DNA of 60,885 nt from MedAcidi-G1 sp002713545 (GCA_964013895.1 CAXGYF010000005.1:1-60885), one strand, 5' to 3'. Positions 52,115 through 60,741 are shown, counted from the first letter of the stretch. Numbers and translations: made by a program. The notes: generated from the letters alone by a model not told the origin.

Positions 52115-53350
52115 ATGAAAGACATAAAGAAAGTTGTACTTGCTTATTCAGGAGGTCTTGACACCTCCATAATTTTGAAGTGGCTTCAAGAAACTTATGA
52201 CTGTGAGGTAGTGACATTTACCGCAGATCTCGGTCAGGGAGAAGAACTCGAACCAGCGCGTAGCAAGGCTCAAAGTATGAACGTGAAAGAGATTTATATT
52301 GAAGATCTAAGAGATGAGTTTGTTTCTGAGTACGTTTTTCCAATGTTTAGAGCCAATGCTATTTACGAAGGAGAGTATCTTCTAGGAACTTCTATAGCGA
52401 GACCCCTTATCGCAAAAAGATTAGTTGAGATAGCAGAAGAGACAGGGGCAGACGCCATTAGTCATGGTGCGACAGGGAAAGGCAATGATCAGGTTCGTTT
52501 TGAACTTGGAGCCTATGCTCTTAATCCAAATATCAAAATAATTGCACCATGGAGAGAGTGGGATCTAAGTTCAAGAAAAAGTCTTCTAGATTACGCCGCA
52601 AAACATGGAATACCAGTTGAAATGAAAAGGGGTAATGAATCGCCATATTCAATGGATGCGAACCTGCTACACATTTCTTATGAAGGCGGCCCTTTAGAAA
52701 ATCCATGGAATGAGCCTTCCTCAGAGATGTGGCGTTGGACAGTAAATCCAGAGCTCGCGCCTAATGAAGCCACCTATCTAGATTTAGAGTTCGAAAATGG
52801 TGACCCAATCGGAATCGATGATTCGAAAATGTCCCCTGCGGAACTCTTAGCTGAACTGAATCGATTAGGTGGAATTAATGGCGTGGGAAGAACGGACATA
52901 GTGGAAAACCGTTATGTAGGTATGAAATCAAGGGGTGCTTACGAAACTCCGGGTGGCACAATTTTACTTAAAGCGCACAGGGCTATCGAATCAATAACTT
53001 TAGATAGAGGTGTGGCCCACTTGAAAGATGAATTAATGCCTAAATATGCCGAACTTATTTATAACGGTTACTGGTTTAGTCCGGAGAGAGAAATGCTTCA
53101 AACCGCCATAGATCATTCTCAGAAATGGGTTAATGGAAAAGTCAAAGTCAAGCTTTACAAGGGCAGTGTAGAAATTGTCGGAAGAGAGTCTGAAGACACT
53201 TTATTTGATGAAGCCATAGCTACTTTCGAAGATGATTCAGGAGCGTATAACCAAGCTGATGCAGAAGGTTTTATAAGACTTAACGCTTTAAGGCTGCGTA
53301 CTGAATCCTTAAGAGATCCAGAGCGTGGCGGGAGACAAGGAGAAGCATAA
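52115..53350 (+). CDS. argG: Argininosuccinate synthase
   Basis: Condenses citrulline and aspartate with ATP. The N-type ATP-pyrophosphatase motif AYSGGLDTSIILKWL is at the start; GKGNDQVRFELG, the APWREW region and NRYVGMKSRGAYETPGG are conserved. ATG 52115 gives the family N-terminus; a GTG at 52100, overlapping the argR stop by one base, would add five residues. About 411 residues, type I length. Confidence 0.95.
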   Translation: MKDIKKVVLAYSGGLDTSIILKWLQETYDCEVVTFTADLGQGEELEPARSKAQSMNVKEIYIEDLRDEFVSEYVFPMFRANAIYEGEYLLGTSIARPLIAKRLVEIAEETGADAISHGATGKGNDQVRFELGAYALNPNIKIIAPWREWDLSSRKSLLDYAAKHGIPVEMKRGNESPYSMDANLLHISYEGGPLENPWNEPSSEMWRWTVNPELAPNEATYLDLEFENGDPIGIDDSKMSPAELLAELNRLGGINGVGRTDIVENRYVGMKSRGAYETPGGTILLKAHRAIESITLDRGVAHLKDELMPKYAELIYNGYWFSPEREMLQTAIDHSQKWVNGKVKVKLYKGSVEIVGRESEDTLFDEAIATFEDDSGAYNQADAEGFIRLNALRLRTESLRDPERGGRQGEA

Positions 53351-54732
53351 TGGGAACCTTGTGGGAAGGAAGACTTAGCGGAGGAACAACGGACGCATTG
53401 AAAGCTTTAAATGACAGTCTGGCAATAGACAAAAGGCTATATCGAGAAGACATTTTAGGTTCAATAGCTCATGTGGAAATGCTTGTATCTGTTGGTCTGA
53501 TCGAAGAGTCTGATGGGGCGCTGATTCTTGATGCGCTTAAGATAGCTGAAGAAGAGATAGCTTCAGGGTCTTTCGTATTTCAAGTTGAAGATGAAGACAT
53601 ACACACTGCTTTAGAAAGAAGAGTCACAGAAATAGCTGGCGCTGCTGGAGCTCGGATGCACACGGGAAGAAGCAGAAACGATCAAGTGGCAACTGATCTC
53701 AGGCTTTGGACCCTGAAAAGCTTAGATGAACTTGCATTACTAGTTATGTCTTTGCAGAAGGCACTGATTCAGCAGGCTAACAATGCAGGTGAAACTCGCT
53801 TGCCTGGGTACACCCATTTACAGCAAGCCCAACCAGTACTCTTATCACATCATTTGTTGGCCCACGCTTGGGCTCTTTCAAGAGATTTTGAGAGAATCAT
53901 CGAAACCCGTTCCAGAACAGACGTATCCCCTTTAGGAGCAGGGGCATTAGCTGGTTCTTCTTTGCCTATAGATCCATTAATGACTTCAGAATCTCTAGGT
54001 TTTTCAGAGACTTTCAAGAACTCACTTGATGCTGTTTCCGACAGAGATTTTGTTGCTGAAGCAATTTTCGTTAATGCATTGTTAGGTGTCCATCTCTCAA
54101 GAATCGGAGAAGAACTCGTACTTTGGTCCAGCGAAGAGTTTGAATTCGTGGACATAGATGACGAATACACCACCGGATCTTCCATGCTGCCCCAGAAAAA
54201 GAATCCAGATGTTGCAGAGCTGGCAAGAGCTAAAACCGGCAGAATCATCGGCAACTTGACAGGTTTTTTGACAGTATTGAAAGGACTCCCTTTGACCTAC
54301 AACAAAGACTTGCAAGAAGATAAAGAACCTTTATTTGATTCTTTCGACACCAATAGTTTGGTTCTAACAGCATTAACGGGAATATTTAATTCTATTAGTT
54401 TCAACGAAGAAAAAATGTCCGCAGCAGCGGACAAGCCTTTCTCAATGGCAATAGATCTTGCAGAATACTTAGTTCATAAAGGAATGCCTTTCAGAGAAGC
54501 ACACGCACTGATTGGTGGACTGGTCAAAACTTCAATAGACGATAAAAAAGATTTCAAAAACCTTGTATTAGAAAATGATAATTTCGGACCTGAGATAGAA
54601 GATTTTTTTAAACCAGAGATGGCTATTAAGAGACGCATCACGCCGGGAAGTACAGGTTTGGAAGCTGTAGAGGTTCAAAAAGATCTAATCGAAAAACGTT
54701 TAGAAACCCAATCTGCCATGATCTCAAGATGA
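53350..54732 (+). CDS. argH: Argininosuccinate lyase
   Basis: Splits argininosuccinate to arginine and fumarate. LWEGRLSGGTTDALKALNDS, MHTGRSRNDQVATDLRLW, GYTHLQQAQPVLLSHHLLAH and the signature GSSMLPQKKNPDVAELAR (flexible loop with catalytic Ser) are present. 460 residues. TAATG overlap with argG and ATGA overlap with the next gene show that the transcript continues past arginine synthesis. Confidence 0.96.
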   Translation: MGTLWEGRLSGGTTDALKALNDSLAIDKRLYREDILGSIAHVEMLVSVGLIEESDGALILDALKIAEEEIASGSFVFQVEDEDIHTALERRVTEIAGAAGARMHTGRSRNDQVATDLRLWTLKSLDELALLVMSLQKALIQQANNAGETRLPGYTHLQQAQPVLLSHHLLAHAWALSRDFERIIETRSRTDVSPLGAGALAGSSLPIDPLMTSESLGFSETFKNSLDAVSDRDFVAEAIFVNALLGVHLSRIGEELVLWSSEEFEFVDIDDEYTTGSSMLPQKKNPDVAELARAKTGRIIGNLTGFLTVLKGLPLTYNKDLQEDKEPLFDSFDTNSLVLTALTGIFNSISFNEEKMSAAADKPFSMAIDLAEYLVHKGMPFREAHALIGGLVKTSIDDKKDFKNLVLENDNFGPEIEDFFKPEMAIKRRITPGSTGLEAVEVQKDLIEKRLETQSAMISR

Positions 54733-55124
54733 CGTATTCAATGGATGTAAAGATCCGTTATGGAGAAGTTGATCGACAAGGCGTTGTTTTTAACGCCCAC
54801 TACCTCGCTTATCTAGATGACGTAGTCGATAGTTGGCTACGCGAATTCGAAGGAGATTTTGAGTCCTTGGGTTGGGACCTGATGCTTAAGAACGCCAATT
54901 TAGAATGGCACGGACCGGCGGGTACAGGAGAAGTGTTGACTATCGAAGCGAATGTCAGTAGGTGGGGTAATACTTCATTTGATATCTCCTTTGAAGTAAA
55001 AGTCGAAGAGAGGCTTGTTCTAACTGCAATAATTGTTTACGTCGGTGTAAAAACGGGAACAACCGAGACTTTAAAGGCCCCTGAACAAATTCGTAAGTAT
55101 CTTTCAGATGGAAAAGTTTCTTAA
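54729..55124 (+). CDS. Acyl-CoA thioesterase, 4HBT/YbgC family
   Basis: Hot-dog fold thioesterase of 131 residues. The motif RYGEVDRQGVVFNAHYLAYL (residues about 10-29) carries the catalytic acidic residue and the Asn/His helix start typical of the YbgC/FcbC branch, where the usual form is Y-x-D-x-D-x-x-G-x-V-x-N. VKVEERLVLTA and the rest fit the beta sheet. It is coupled to argH by ATGA and overlaps the next gene by 17 bases, so it is part of the arginine transcript. Substrate unknown. Confidence 0.87.
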   Translation: MTYSMDVKIRYGEVDRQGVVFNAHYLAYLDDVVDSWLREFEGDFESLGWDLMLKNANLEWHGPAGTGEVLTIEANVSRWGNTSFDISFEVKVEERLVLTAIIVYVGVKTGTTETLKAPEQIRKYLSDGKVS

Positions 55125-55674
55125 GAAAAACGACTTTGGCGAGGCGACAGGTGTCTCTGCCGCTCAGATAATAGCTTCTTGCGCCAAGTCAAAATTTCGA
55201 AACGATTTTCTTGGTTTCATTGAGAAATTTCCCGATCACTTAGATCGCACCTGTCAGGTCGGGCATTTGACCGGTTCTTCACTAGTTGTGAGAGAAAAGG
55301 ATCACAAAATTCTGCTCATGTTCCACACGAAACTACAAAAATGGCTTCAGCCAGGCGGACACGCAGATGGAGATCCAAATTTAGCTCGAGTAGCACTTAG
55401 GGAAGCAGAAGAAGAAACTGGTATCAACGACTTGAAGATTTACCGGATTCCGATAGATCTTGATATTCACATCGTGTCCCCTCCCGGTGAAAAAGAACAT
55501 AAGCATTTTGATGTCAGATATCTAGTGCTCGCTCCTGAAGATTCAGAGCCTATAGGTAATCACGAATCACAAGATTTAGGCTGGTTTAATAAAAATGAAA
55601 TCGGTTCGATGGGGTTAGATCGTGGTTTGATACGAATGATTGAGACAGGATTTGAATTGATATCAACAATGTAA
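55108..55674 (+). CDS. Nudix hydrolase
   Basis: Pyrophosphohydrolase of 188 residues. The Nudix box is seen as GGHADGDPNLARVALREAEEETG (near residues 90-112) with the metal-binding REAEEE; the first Glu of the textbook box is replaced, as in many PGGHADGD-type members. LVVREKDHKILLMFHTKLQKWLQ before it is the typical first strand. Substrate not predictable. Overlaps the thioesterase and converges on a reverse-strand gene. Confidence 0.88.
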   Translation: MEKFLKKNDFGEATGVSAAQIIASCAKSKFRNDFLGFIEKFPDHLDRTCQVGHLTGSSLVVREKDHKILLMFHTKLQKWLQPGGHADGDPNLARVALREAEEETGINDLKIYRIPIDLDIHIVSPPGEKEHKHFDVRYLVLAPEDSEPIGNHESQDLGWFNKNEIGSMGLDRGLIRMIETGFELISTM

Positions 55675-55679
55675 GCGTG

Positions 55680-56207
55680 TCAGAAATCTCCAGGATCGAG
55701 ACAAGATTCCAGGTCATTTACACGAGCAAATCCATTCATTCTCTCCAGAACACTTGTACCACTTTCTGTCGCTGTTAAGAGCGGTTCGATATCGCCTAAC
55801 TCGGTTAAACGTTTTACATGATTTTTTCGATCTCCCAGATATGTATTCCAGTCCGATAACCAGCTGACAGTGTTGAACTTGTCTTTCTTGGAATCAAGAG
55901 GTAAGTCAGCTAAACCAGCTTTCATTTTTTCAAGTATGCGCGTTCCTCTTGCTATAGATTCGGCACGATCAGTAGGGGTTTTAGCTTCGCTAGCTGAAGG
56001 TAACAAAGCTATTTGCTCTAAAGCTCCTGAGCAGATCTGCTCTGCTCTTTCACGCCAGTCTTCATTTCCTATACGGTCAGGATTCCCTGAGGGGGCGAAG
56101 AAGAATGCATAAGCCCAAAGACCTGCTAATCCCGCGACTATGGCAACCTTGAGAAGGAAAGAAGCAGTAGGAAGAAAATTTGATTTTTTAGAAAATTTTT
56201 TTTTCAA
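55680..56207 (-). CDS. Membrane-anchored protein of unknown function downstream of the PBP gene
   Basis: 175 residues: a Lys-rich start, a membrane segment (ASFLLKVAIVAGLAGLWAYAFFFA, residues about 16-38) and a mostly helical extracytoplasmic part with two Cys (QICSGALE and ESCLDPG) that could form a disulfide. No known domain recognised. It starts one base after the PBP stop, so it is co-transcribed and may act in the envelope (inference). The start would be TTG 56205-56207 followed by nine A bases; no ribosome-binding site is seen, so the start is uncertain. Confidence 0.75.
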   Translation of the reverse strand: MKKKFSKKSNFLPTASFLLKVAIVAGLAGLWAYAFFFAPSGNPDRIGNEDWRERAEQICSGALEQIALLPSASEAKTPTDRAESIARGTRILEKMKAGLADLPLDSKKDKFNTVSWLSDWNTYLGDRKNHVKRLTELGDIEPLLTATESGTSVLERMNGFARVNDLESCLDPGDF

Positions 56208-56208
56208 G

Positions 56209-58830
56209 TTAAGGAGCCATTCGAACAGAAATCACTGAACCAGAATCGACCATAGTGCCAGGATTAGGATTTTGCGCCCAAATAATTTCCGGTAACTCGT
56301 TTTCATTTTCAGGGTTAGGAATAAGAGCAATTTCATAACCGAGACCTAAAGAAGCTAATAAAGGCGACACTTCAACTAATACTTCCCCGATTAGATCAGG
56401 GACTTTAGTTTTACTGGTCTCAACTGGCTGGATAGCTACCTCCACGAGAATCTTCGAAGAATCCAGTAATGATGTTCCAGTCGCTGGCGACTGACCGAGG
56501 ACCAAACCGGGTTCGCTGTCTGCATCTGTAACCTCGATAACAGTAAGTGTTTGTTTTTCCAAGCCACTGTCTTTTAGATTCAATTCCGCATTTTCTAAAG
56601 TCAACCCGATTAGTTCAGGCATGACTAAGTTTCCTCTGCTTGGGATGGTGGTGGTAGAAGAAGCAGGTGGAGTTGCAAAATCCTTTACAGGCAAATCTGC
56701 ATGCGCAGCGAGCATTACGTCCTTCCAAATGAGAGCCGGGAAAGTTCCCCCATACACTTTGCGTTCTGTTAGAGGGGGAACCATAGGAATCTGTCCTTTT
56801 GGATATCCAACCCATACTGCCGTAGCTATTTGTGGTGTGTAGCCGACGAAAAGAGCATCTGCATAATTTTGTGTTGTGCCAGTTTTGCCTGCCGCAGGCC
56901 TATCTATTTTTGCTCTGTGGCCAGTGCCTTCTGAGATGGTTCCCTCTAAAACCCAAGTGAGTTGATCAACCAACTTTGAATCAAGTGCGCGTTCAAGCTC
57001 TCTGTTCCATTTCCATAACGGAGTCCCGTCCATGCGAGTGACACGAGTAACCATCGAAGGAGGTGTGTAGACACCACGATTTGCAAATGTGCTATAAGCA
57101 CTCGCCATATCCAGCAAAGTAACGTTAGAAGTGCCTAAAACATTAGAATTTACAGGTTGGACTGGCGACTTTACACCAAGTCTTCTAGCCAGATTAACAA
57201 CTCTTTCAGCTCCCATTTGCATGCTTAATTGAGCAAAAACCGTGTTATAAGAACGCCTTGTCGCACGAGTTAAGTCGACCATAGGGGGTTCAGGCATTGG
57301 TATCAGTTCAGTATCCTCGATCGGTTCCCAGCTCCATCCCGGAACATCTTCAAGCATTTTTATTCGATAATCGAAAAGAGTATTCATTGAATACTCCCAT
57401 TTTCGGTTATTCATCCATTCATTCAGTCTTATATCTACAAATTCAGGGTCATCTTCCGGATCGTCTCTGTACTCAATAGTTTCTGTATGGTCTTCTGGAA
57501 TTTCGATATGACCTTCCCGAACCAAAAACTGGAAAAGAGCCATAAGTCCTTTTTCGAATTTGGGTTCATCAGCATCGTGTCCGTTCAAACCACCACTAAC
57601 CCACCAAACTCTGTTGTCGTTGTCGGCGCCAGGAATAAAAAATTCTAAAACATTCGGAGCTGGATAAGTGGCGGTCACTTCCCAACCCGATTCAAGAGCA
57701 GCTGCTAGTCCAATTGGTTTAAAAGAAGAACCAGCTTGTCTACCATTACCCATCGCAAGATTTACTTTCGCGTCATCTTCCTCAGCAAAAAAATCTCTTC
57801 CTCCTACCATCGCTATTATCTGACCGGTTTGCGGGTCTATTACGACTACGGAAGCATCTGGAAGGTTCTGATTAGGCGGAAGGTGCATTTCCACCGATTT
57901 TTCAGCAGCTGCTTGGAGATCGAGATCTATGGTGGTTTCGATTCTGACTCCACCTTCGTAGAGGAGCATTTCTCGGATTGATCTATTTGCTCCAAAAGCG
58001 GGATTTTCTAAGAACCATTTTCTAACTTCTTCAACAAAATGACCTGCAGGGTATTCGGTTTCTAATCTGGGTTTATATTCTTCAAGCTTGGGAGGTGATT
58101 CAGTTGCTTCGTCGCGTTGCTCAGGTGTTATGAATTGATTAGCGACCATTCGATCCAAGACAAGATGACTCCTGCGAAGGCTTTGTGAGTAATTTCGGAA
58201 AGGGTCGTAACGGCTAGGAGCCTTTAACAATCCCGCAAGGAGTGCGGCTTCGTTGATAGAAATTTCACTTATGTCTTTATTGAAATATGTTTGGGCAGCT
58301 GCTTTTATTCCATAAGCGCCATGACCGAAATAGACGGTATTCAGATACTGCAAAAGAATGAAATCTTTGCCATATTCATCTTCTAATCTGGTTGCGTACC
58401 AAAGCTCTTCTAGCTTACGGCTAGCTGTTTGTTCGACATTTTCTATTATTGCCAACTTGACGTATTGCTGGGTGATGGTGGAACCGCCCTGACTGATACC
58501 ACCAGCTTCAAGGTTTGAACGAGCAGCCCGGAGAATCCCCTTAAGATCAAAACCGTCGTGTTTGTAGAAGCGTTCGTCTTCAATAGCCAGTACTGCATTT
58601 CGAGCGATTTCAGGAATTTCTTCTAATCGTCTAGCACTAGTTCGATTCTCAGGAGCTACCAAAGTTGTTATGAGCGTTCCATCTGAAGCAAGAACGATAG
58701 AAGATTCAGCTTGTTCCGGAATATTTATATCGAATTCAAGAGTTTCATAAGTGTAGCAACTTGTAGAAATTAGAGAAATAACAAAGACGCTTAAGAGAAA
58801 AATTACACATCTCGGGTTTCTGCTTGTCAT
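56209..58830 (-). CDS. Class A penicillin-binding protein with two C-terminal PASTA repeats
   Basis: Peptidoglycan glycosyltransferase and transpeptidase. An N-terminal hydrophobic segment (about residues 8-25, ending ISTSC, a poor lipobox) is followed by the GT51 domain with EDERFYKHDGFDLKG and GGSTITQQYVKLA (about 85-130), then the transpeptidase with SSFKP (SxxK), the SYN triad element (RRSYNTVFAQL) and AGKTGTTQNYADA (KTG). Two PASTA repeats close the protein (VMPELIGLTLENAELNL and KVPDLIGEVLVEVSPLL). 873 residues. An insert rich in Asp and Glu after SSFKP is longer than in many homologues. Heads a two-gene reverse operon divergent from tyrS. Confidence 0.94.
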   Translation of the reverse strand: MTSRNPRCVIFLLSVFVISLISTSCYTYETLEFDINIPEQAESSIVLASDGTLITTLVAPENRTSARRLEEIPEIARNAVLAIEDERFYKHDGFDLKGILRAARSNLEAGGISQGGSTITQQYVKLAIIENVEQTASRKLEELWYATRLEDEYGKDFILLQYLNTVYFGHGAYGIKAAAQTYFNKDISEISINEAALLAGLLKAPSRYDPFRNYSQSLRRSHLVLDRMVANQFITPEQRDEATESPPKLEEYKPRLETEYPAGHFVEEVRKWFLENPAFGANRSIREMLLYEGGVRIETTIDLDLQAAAEKSVEMHLPPNQNLPDASVVVIDPQTGQIIAMVGGRDFFAEEDDAKVNLAMGNGRQAGSSFKPIGLAAALESGWEVTATYPAPNVLEFFIPGADNDNRVWWVSGGLNGHDADEPKFEKGLMALFQFLVREGHIEIPEDHTETIEYRDDPEDDPEFVDIRLNEWMNNRKWEYSMNTLFDYRIKMLEDVPGWSWEPIEDTELIPMPEPPMVDLTRATRRSYNTVFAQLSMQMGAERVVNLARRLGVKSPVQPVNSNVLGTSNVTLLDMASAYSTFANRGVYTPPSMVTRVTRMDGTPLWKWNRELERALDSKLVDQLTWVLEGTISEGTGHRAKIDRPAAGKTGTTQNYADALFVGYTPQIATAVWVGYPKGQIPMVPPLTERKVYGGTFPALIWKDVMLAAHADLPVKDFATPPASSTTTIPSRGNLVMPELIGLTLENAELNLKDSGLEKQTLTVIEVTDADSEPGLVLGQSPATGTSLLDSSKILVEVAIQPVETSKTKVPDLIGEVLVEVSPLLASLGLGYEIALIPNPENENELPEIIWAQNPNPGTMVDSGSVISVRMAP

Positions 58831-58931
58831 ACATCTAGTTTGACCTGCTTGGAAGGCAAACTGGTGGCAGGTGCAAGGAACTTTTCTTGATACTTAATTT
58901 AAAATTGTCGGCTTTCGGTCTATTAATGATC

Positions 58932-58937
58932 CATACT
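58932..58937 (+). promoter_or_regulatory. Putative -10 box of tyrS
   Basis: CATACT ends six bases before the GTG at 58944, matching the leaderless geometry seen elsewhere. TTGTCG (58905-58910) is the nearest -35-like sequence but is 21 bases away. Supports the GTG as the true start. Confidence 0.3.
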
Positions 58938-58943
58938 GGTCTA

Positions 58944-60251
58944 GTGAGCAATACTGAAATAAACGGCATTCTTGAGGATCTAACCTTAAGAGGGCTTCTT
59001 CAAGACAGCACAGATAAAGATGCACTTCAAGAGAGGTTAGAGCAAGGGCCTATTACTCTCTATTGTGGTTTTGACCCAACGGCAGACAGTCTTCATCTCG
59101 GACACTTAGTGCCACTGTTAGCTTTGAGGCGTTTTCAAGACGCGGGACACCGTCCTATAGCACTCGCTGGAGGAGCGACGGGGATGGTGGGTGACCCAAG
59201 TGGCAGGTCTGAAGAGAGAAATCTGTTAGACCAAAATGAACTAAGTTCAAATGTCGCTGCGGTAGCGAGACAATTAAAGTCAGTTCTAAGATTCGATGGA
59301 GACGCAGACTTAAAGAAAGACGGTAGGCGAGCTTTACTGGTAGATAACAGAGATTGGACAGCTAAAGTAAATGTCCTTGATTTTTTAAGAGACGTAGGGA
59401 AGCACGTCACAGTAGGAACAATGCTTTCAAAAGAGTCAGTTAAAACACGATTAGCAAGCGAACAAGGACTTTCCTTTACAGAATTCAGTTACATGCTTCT
59501 ACAGGCAAACGATTTCTATGAGTTGTATGAAAATTATGGATGTGAGATGCAGATTGGCGGTTCAGACCAGTGGGGGAACATCACCGCTGGAATTGACATG
59601 ATCAGAAGGCGCAGCTCTGCAACTGCTTACGGATTGACAGTTCCCCTAGTCACTAGATCAGATGGAGCAAAATTCGGTAAAACAGCTGAAGGCACCGTTT
59701 GGCTTGACCCGAAACGAACTTTACCTTACGAGTTATACCAATATTTGAGAAATGTTGATGACAGAGATGTTGAAAAATTACTTCTACAACTAACCCTTGT
59801 TTCTGTCTCAGAGATTTCAGAGTTGATGGCGGAACATCGCAAATCTCCAGAAGACCGAAGTGCACAACAGCGTTTGGCAACCGAAGTCTGTCGTTTAGTG
59901 CACGGTGATGAAGAGGCAGAACAGGCATTATTAGCCACTCAGGGTCTCTTTGGAAGTAAATCAGATTCAGAGGAATCATTAGAAGCGCTTAGAGGGATAG
60001 TTCCTGAGACAGAAGTAAGAGCATCTGACCTTAAACAGGGACAAGAATCGCTGATAGATGTTTTAGTTTTGAGCGGTTTATGCAGCTCAAGAGGCGATGC
60101 ACGCCGGACAATTGCGGCCGGAGGAATCTCGGTGAATGGAGACAGGCAGACTGAAGATGCTATTTCACTACCAGAAGACTTGCTTTTAAACGGCAATTGT
60201 GTCTTAATTCAAAAAGGTAAAAAAAATCGCCATTTACTCGTAATTGTTTGA
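58944..60251 (+). CDS. tyrS: Tyrosyl-tRNA synthetase
   Basis: Charges tRNA-Tyr. Class I motifs: the HIGH equivalent HLGHLVPL after LYCGFDPTADSL, GGATGMVGDPSGR, the tyrosine site (YMLLQANDFYELY, QIGGSDQWGNITAG) and KFGKTAEGTVWLD, the KMSKS equivalent. A C-terminal S4 RNA-binding domain (SSRGDARRTIAAGGISVNGD) completes the bacterial form. GTG 58944 gives about 435 residues and the best family N-terminus; ATG 58926 or TTG 58887 in the same frame would add 6 or 19 residues. It is followed by the rRNA operon, as in several actinobacteria. Confidence 0.94.
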   Translation: MSNTEINGILEDLTLRGLLQDSTDKDALQERLEQGPITLYCGFDPTADSLHLGHLVPLLALRRFQDAGHRPIALAGGATGMVGDPSGRSEERNLLDQNELSSNVAAVARQLKSVLRFDGDADLKKDGRRALLVDNRDWTAKVNVLDFLRDVGKHVTVGTMLSKESVKTRLASEQGLSFTEFSYMLLQANDFYELYENYGCEMQIGGSDQWGNITAGIDMIRRRSSATAYGLTVPLVTRSDGAKFGKTAEGTVWLDPKRTLPYELYQYLRNVDDRDVEKLLLQLTLVSVSEISELMAEHRKSPEDRSAQQRLATEVCRLVHGDEEAEQALLATQGLFGSKSDSEESLEALRGIVPETEVRASDLKQGQESLIDVLVLSGLCSSRGDARRTIAAGGISVNGDRQTEDAISLPEDLLLNGNCVLIQKGKKNRHLLVIV

Positions 60252-60303
60252 CCAAACAATTATTTAAAGTACTCCTCTGAATAAGGTGGATCAGCACTCT
60301 GCA

Positions 60304-60322
60304 GCGGATAGCGTCTATCTGC
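60304..60322 (+). repeat. Hairpin after tyrS
   Basis: GCGGATAG (60304-60311) pairs with CTATCTGC (60315-60322), eight pairs with one G-U, around loop CGT. It stands 52 bases after the tyrS stop and may end that transcript, but no U run follows. Confidence 0.4.
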
Positions 60323-60332
60323 CCGCAAGTTC

Positions 60333-60575
60333 TTGATCTTTTCATCGAGCGCGCTTAACGTGGGTGGGTTGCTCTCGATTAAAGCGAAAGCCCTTCAAGA
60401 GCAACTCAGGGCATTAAACAGCCATGAAATTTTGTTTCTGGTTGTCTGCCAGATGACTGATGGTCATCAGGTGCTCCTTGAAAACGGGATAGAGGACGAA
60501 TTAAAGCCAGTGCGGGTCGTCCACATAAGCGATCGCGAGTCGCCGTGGATGAACCTAAACAATTCAATGAAATAA
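60333..60575 (+). CDS. Possible small protein of unknown function between tyrS and 16S rRNA
   Basis: An open frame of up to 80 residues beginning at TTG 60333; GTG 60360 or TTG 60369 are alternative starts. The predicted peptide has plausible composition (an amphipathic AKALQEQLRALNSHEILFLVV part, then VLLENGIEDELKPVRVVHIS) and no membrane segment. Against it: no ribosome-binding site, and codon choice (more CGC, CGG, CAG, GTC) unlike the AGA- and GAA-rich neighbours. No family recognised. It may be a small gene acquired separately, or part of a non-coding rRNA leader. Confidence 0.35.
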   Translation: MIFSSSALNVGGLLSIKAKALQEQLRALNSHEILFLVVCQMTDGHQVLLENGIEDELKPVRVVHISDRESPWMNLNNSMK

Positions 60576-60595
60576 ATTAAGCACTGACGGACAAC

Positions 60596-60618
60596 GGTGT
60601 TTGACTAAGTCAGACACC
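60596..60618 (+). promoter_or_regulatory. Long inverted repeat upstream of 16S rRNA, overlapping a -35-like TTGACT
   Basis: GGTGTTTGAC (60596-60605) and GTCAGACACC (60609-60618) form a ten-pair stem with one wobble and loop TAA. TTGACT (60601-60606) inside it, with TACCTG 15 bases downstream, could be the rRNA promoter; then the repeat is an operator. Otherwise it may be a terminator of the upstream ORF. Confidence 0.5.
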
Positions 60619-60676
60619 TTGTACCTGTGCCTGGTCGATTGGGATTGGTGTCCCTTTTGACCACAAACTCGCAGGT

Positions 60677-60690
60677 GTCGCTTCGGCGGC
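60677..60690 (+). repeat. UUCG hairpin in the rRNA leader
   Basis: GTCGC-TTCG-GCGGC: five pairs (one G-U) closed by the very stable UUCG tetraloop, about 50 bases before the mature 16S start. Probably part of the processing stem or leader fold. Confidence 0.45.
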
Positions 60691-60709
60691 ATCGCACCAT
60701 GATTTCAAG

Positions 60710-60734
60710 GTTTCACTCTCTTTGAGAATGAAAC
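60710..60734 (+). promoter_or_regulatory. boxA-like antitermination element and hairpin before 16S rRNA
   Basis: CTCTTTGAGAATGAAAC resembles the actinobacterial boxA region (TTCTTTGAGAACTCAAC). It also folds: GTTTCA/TGAAAC outside and TCTC/GAGA inside, loop TTT. It ends about eight bases before the expected mature 16S end. Confidence 0.5.
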
Positions 60735-60741
60735 TGAGATT

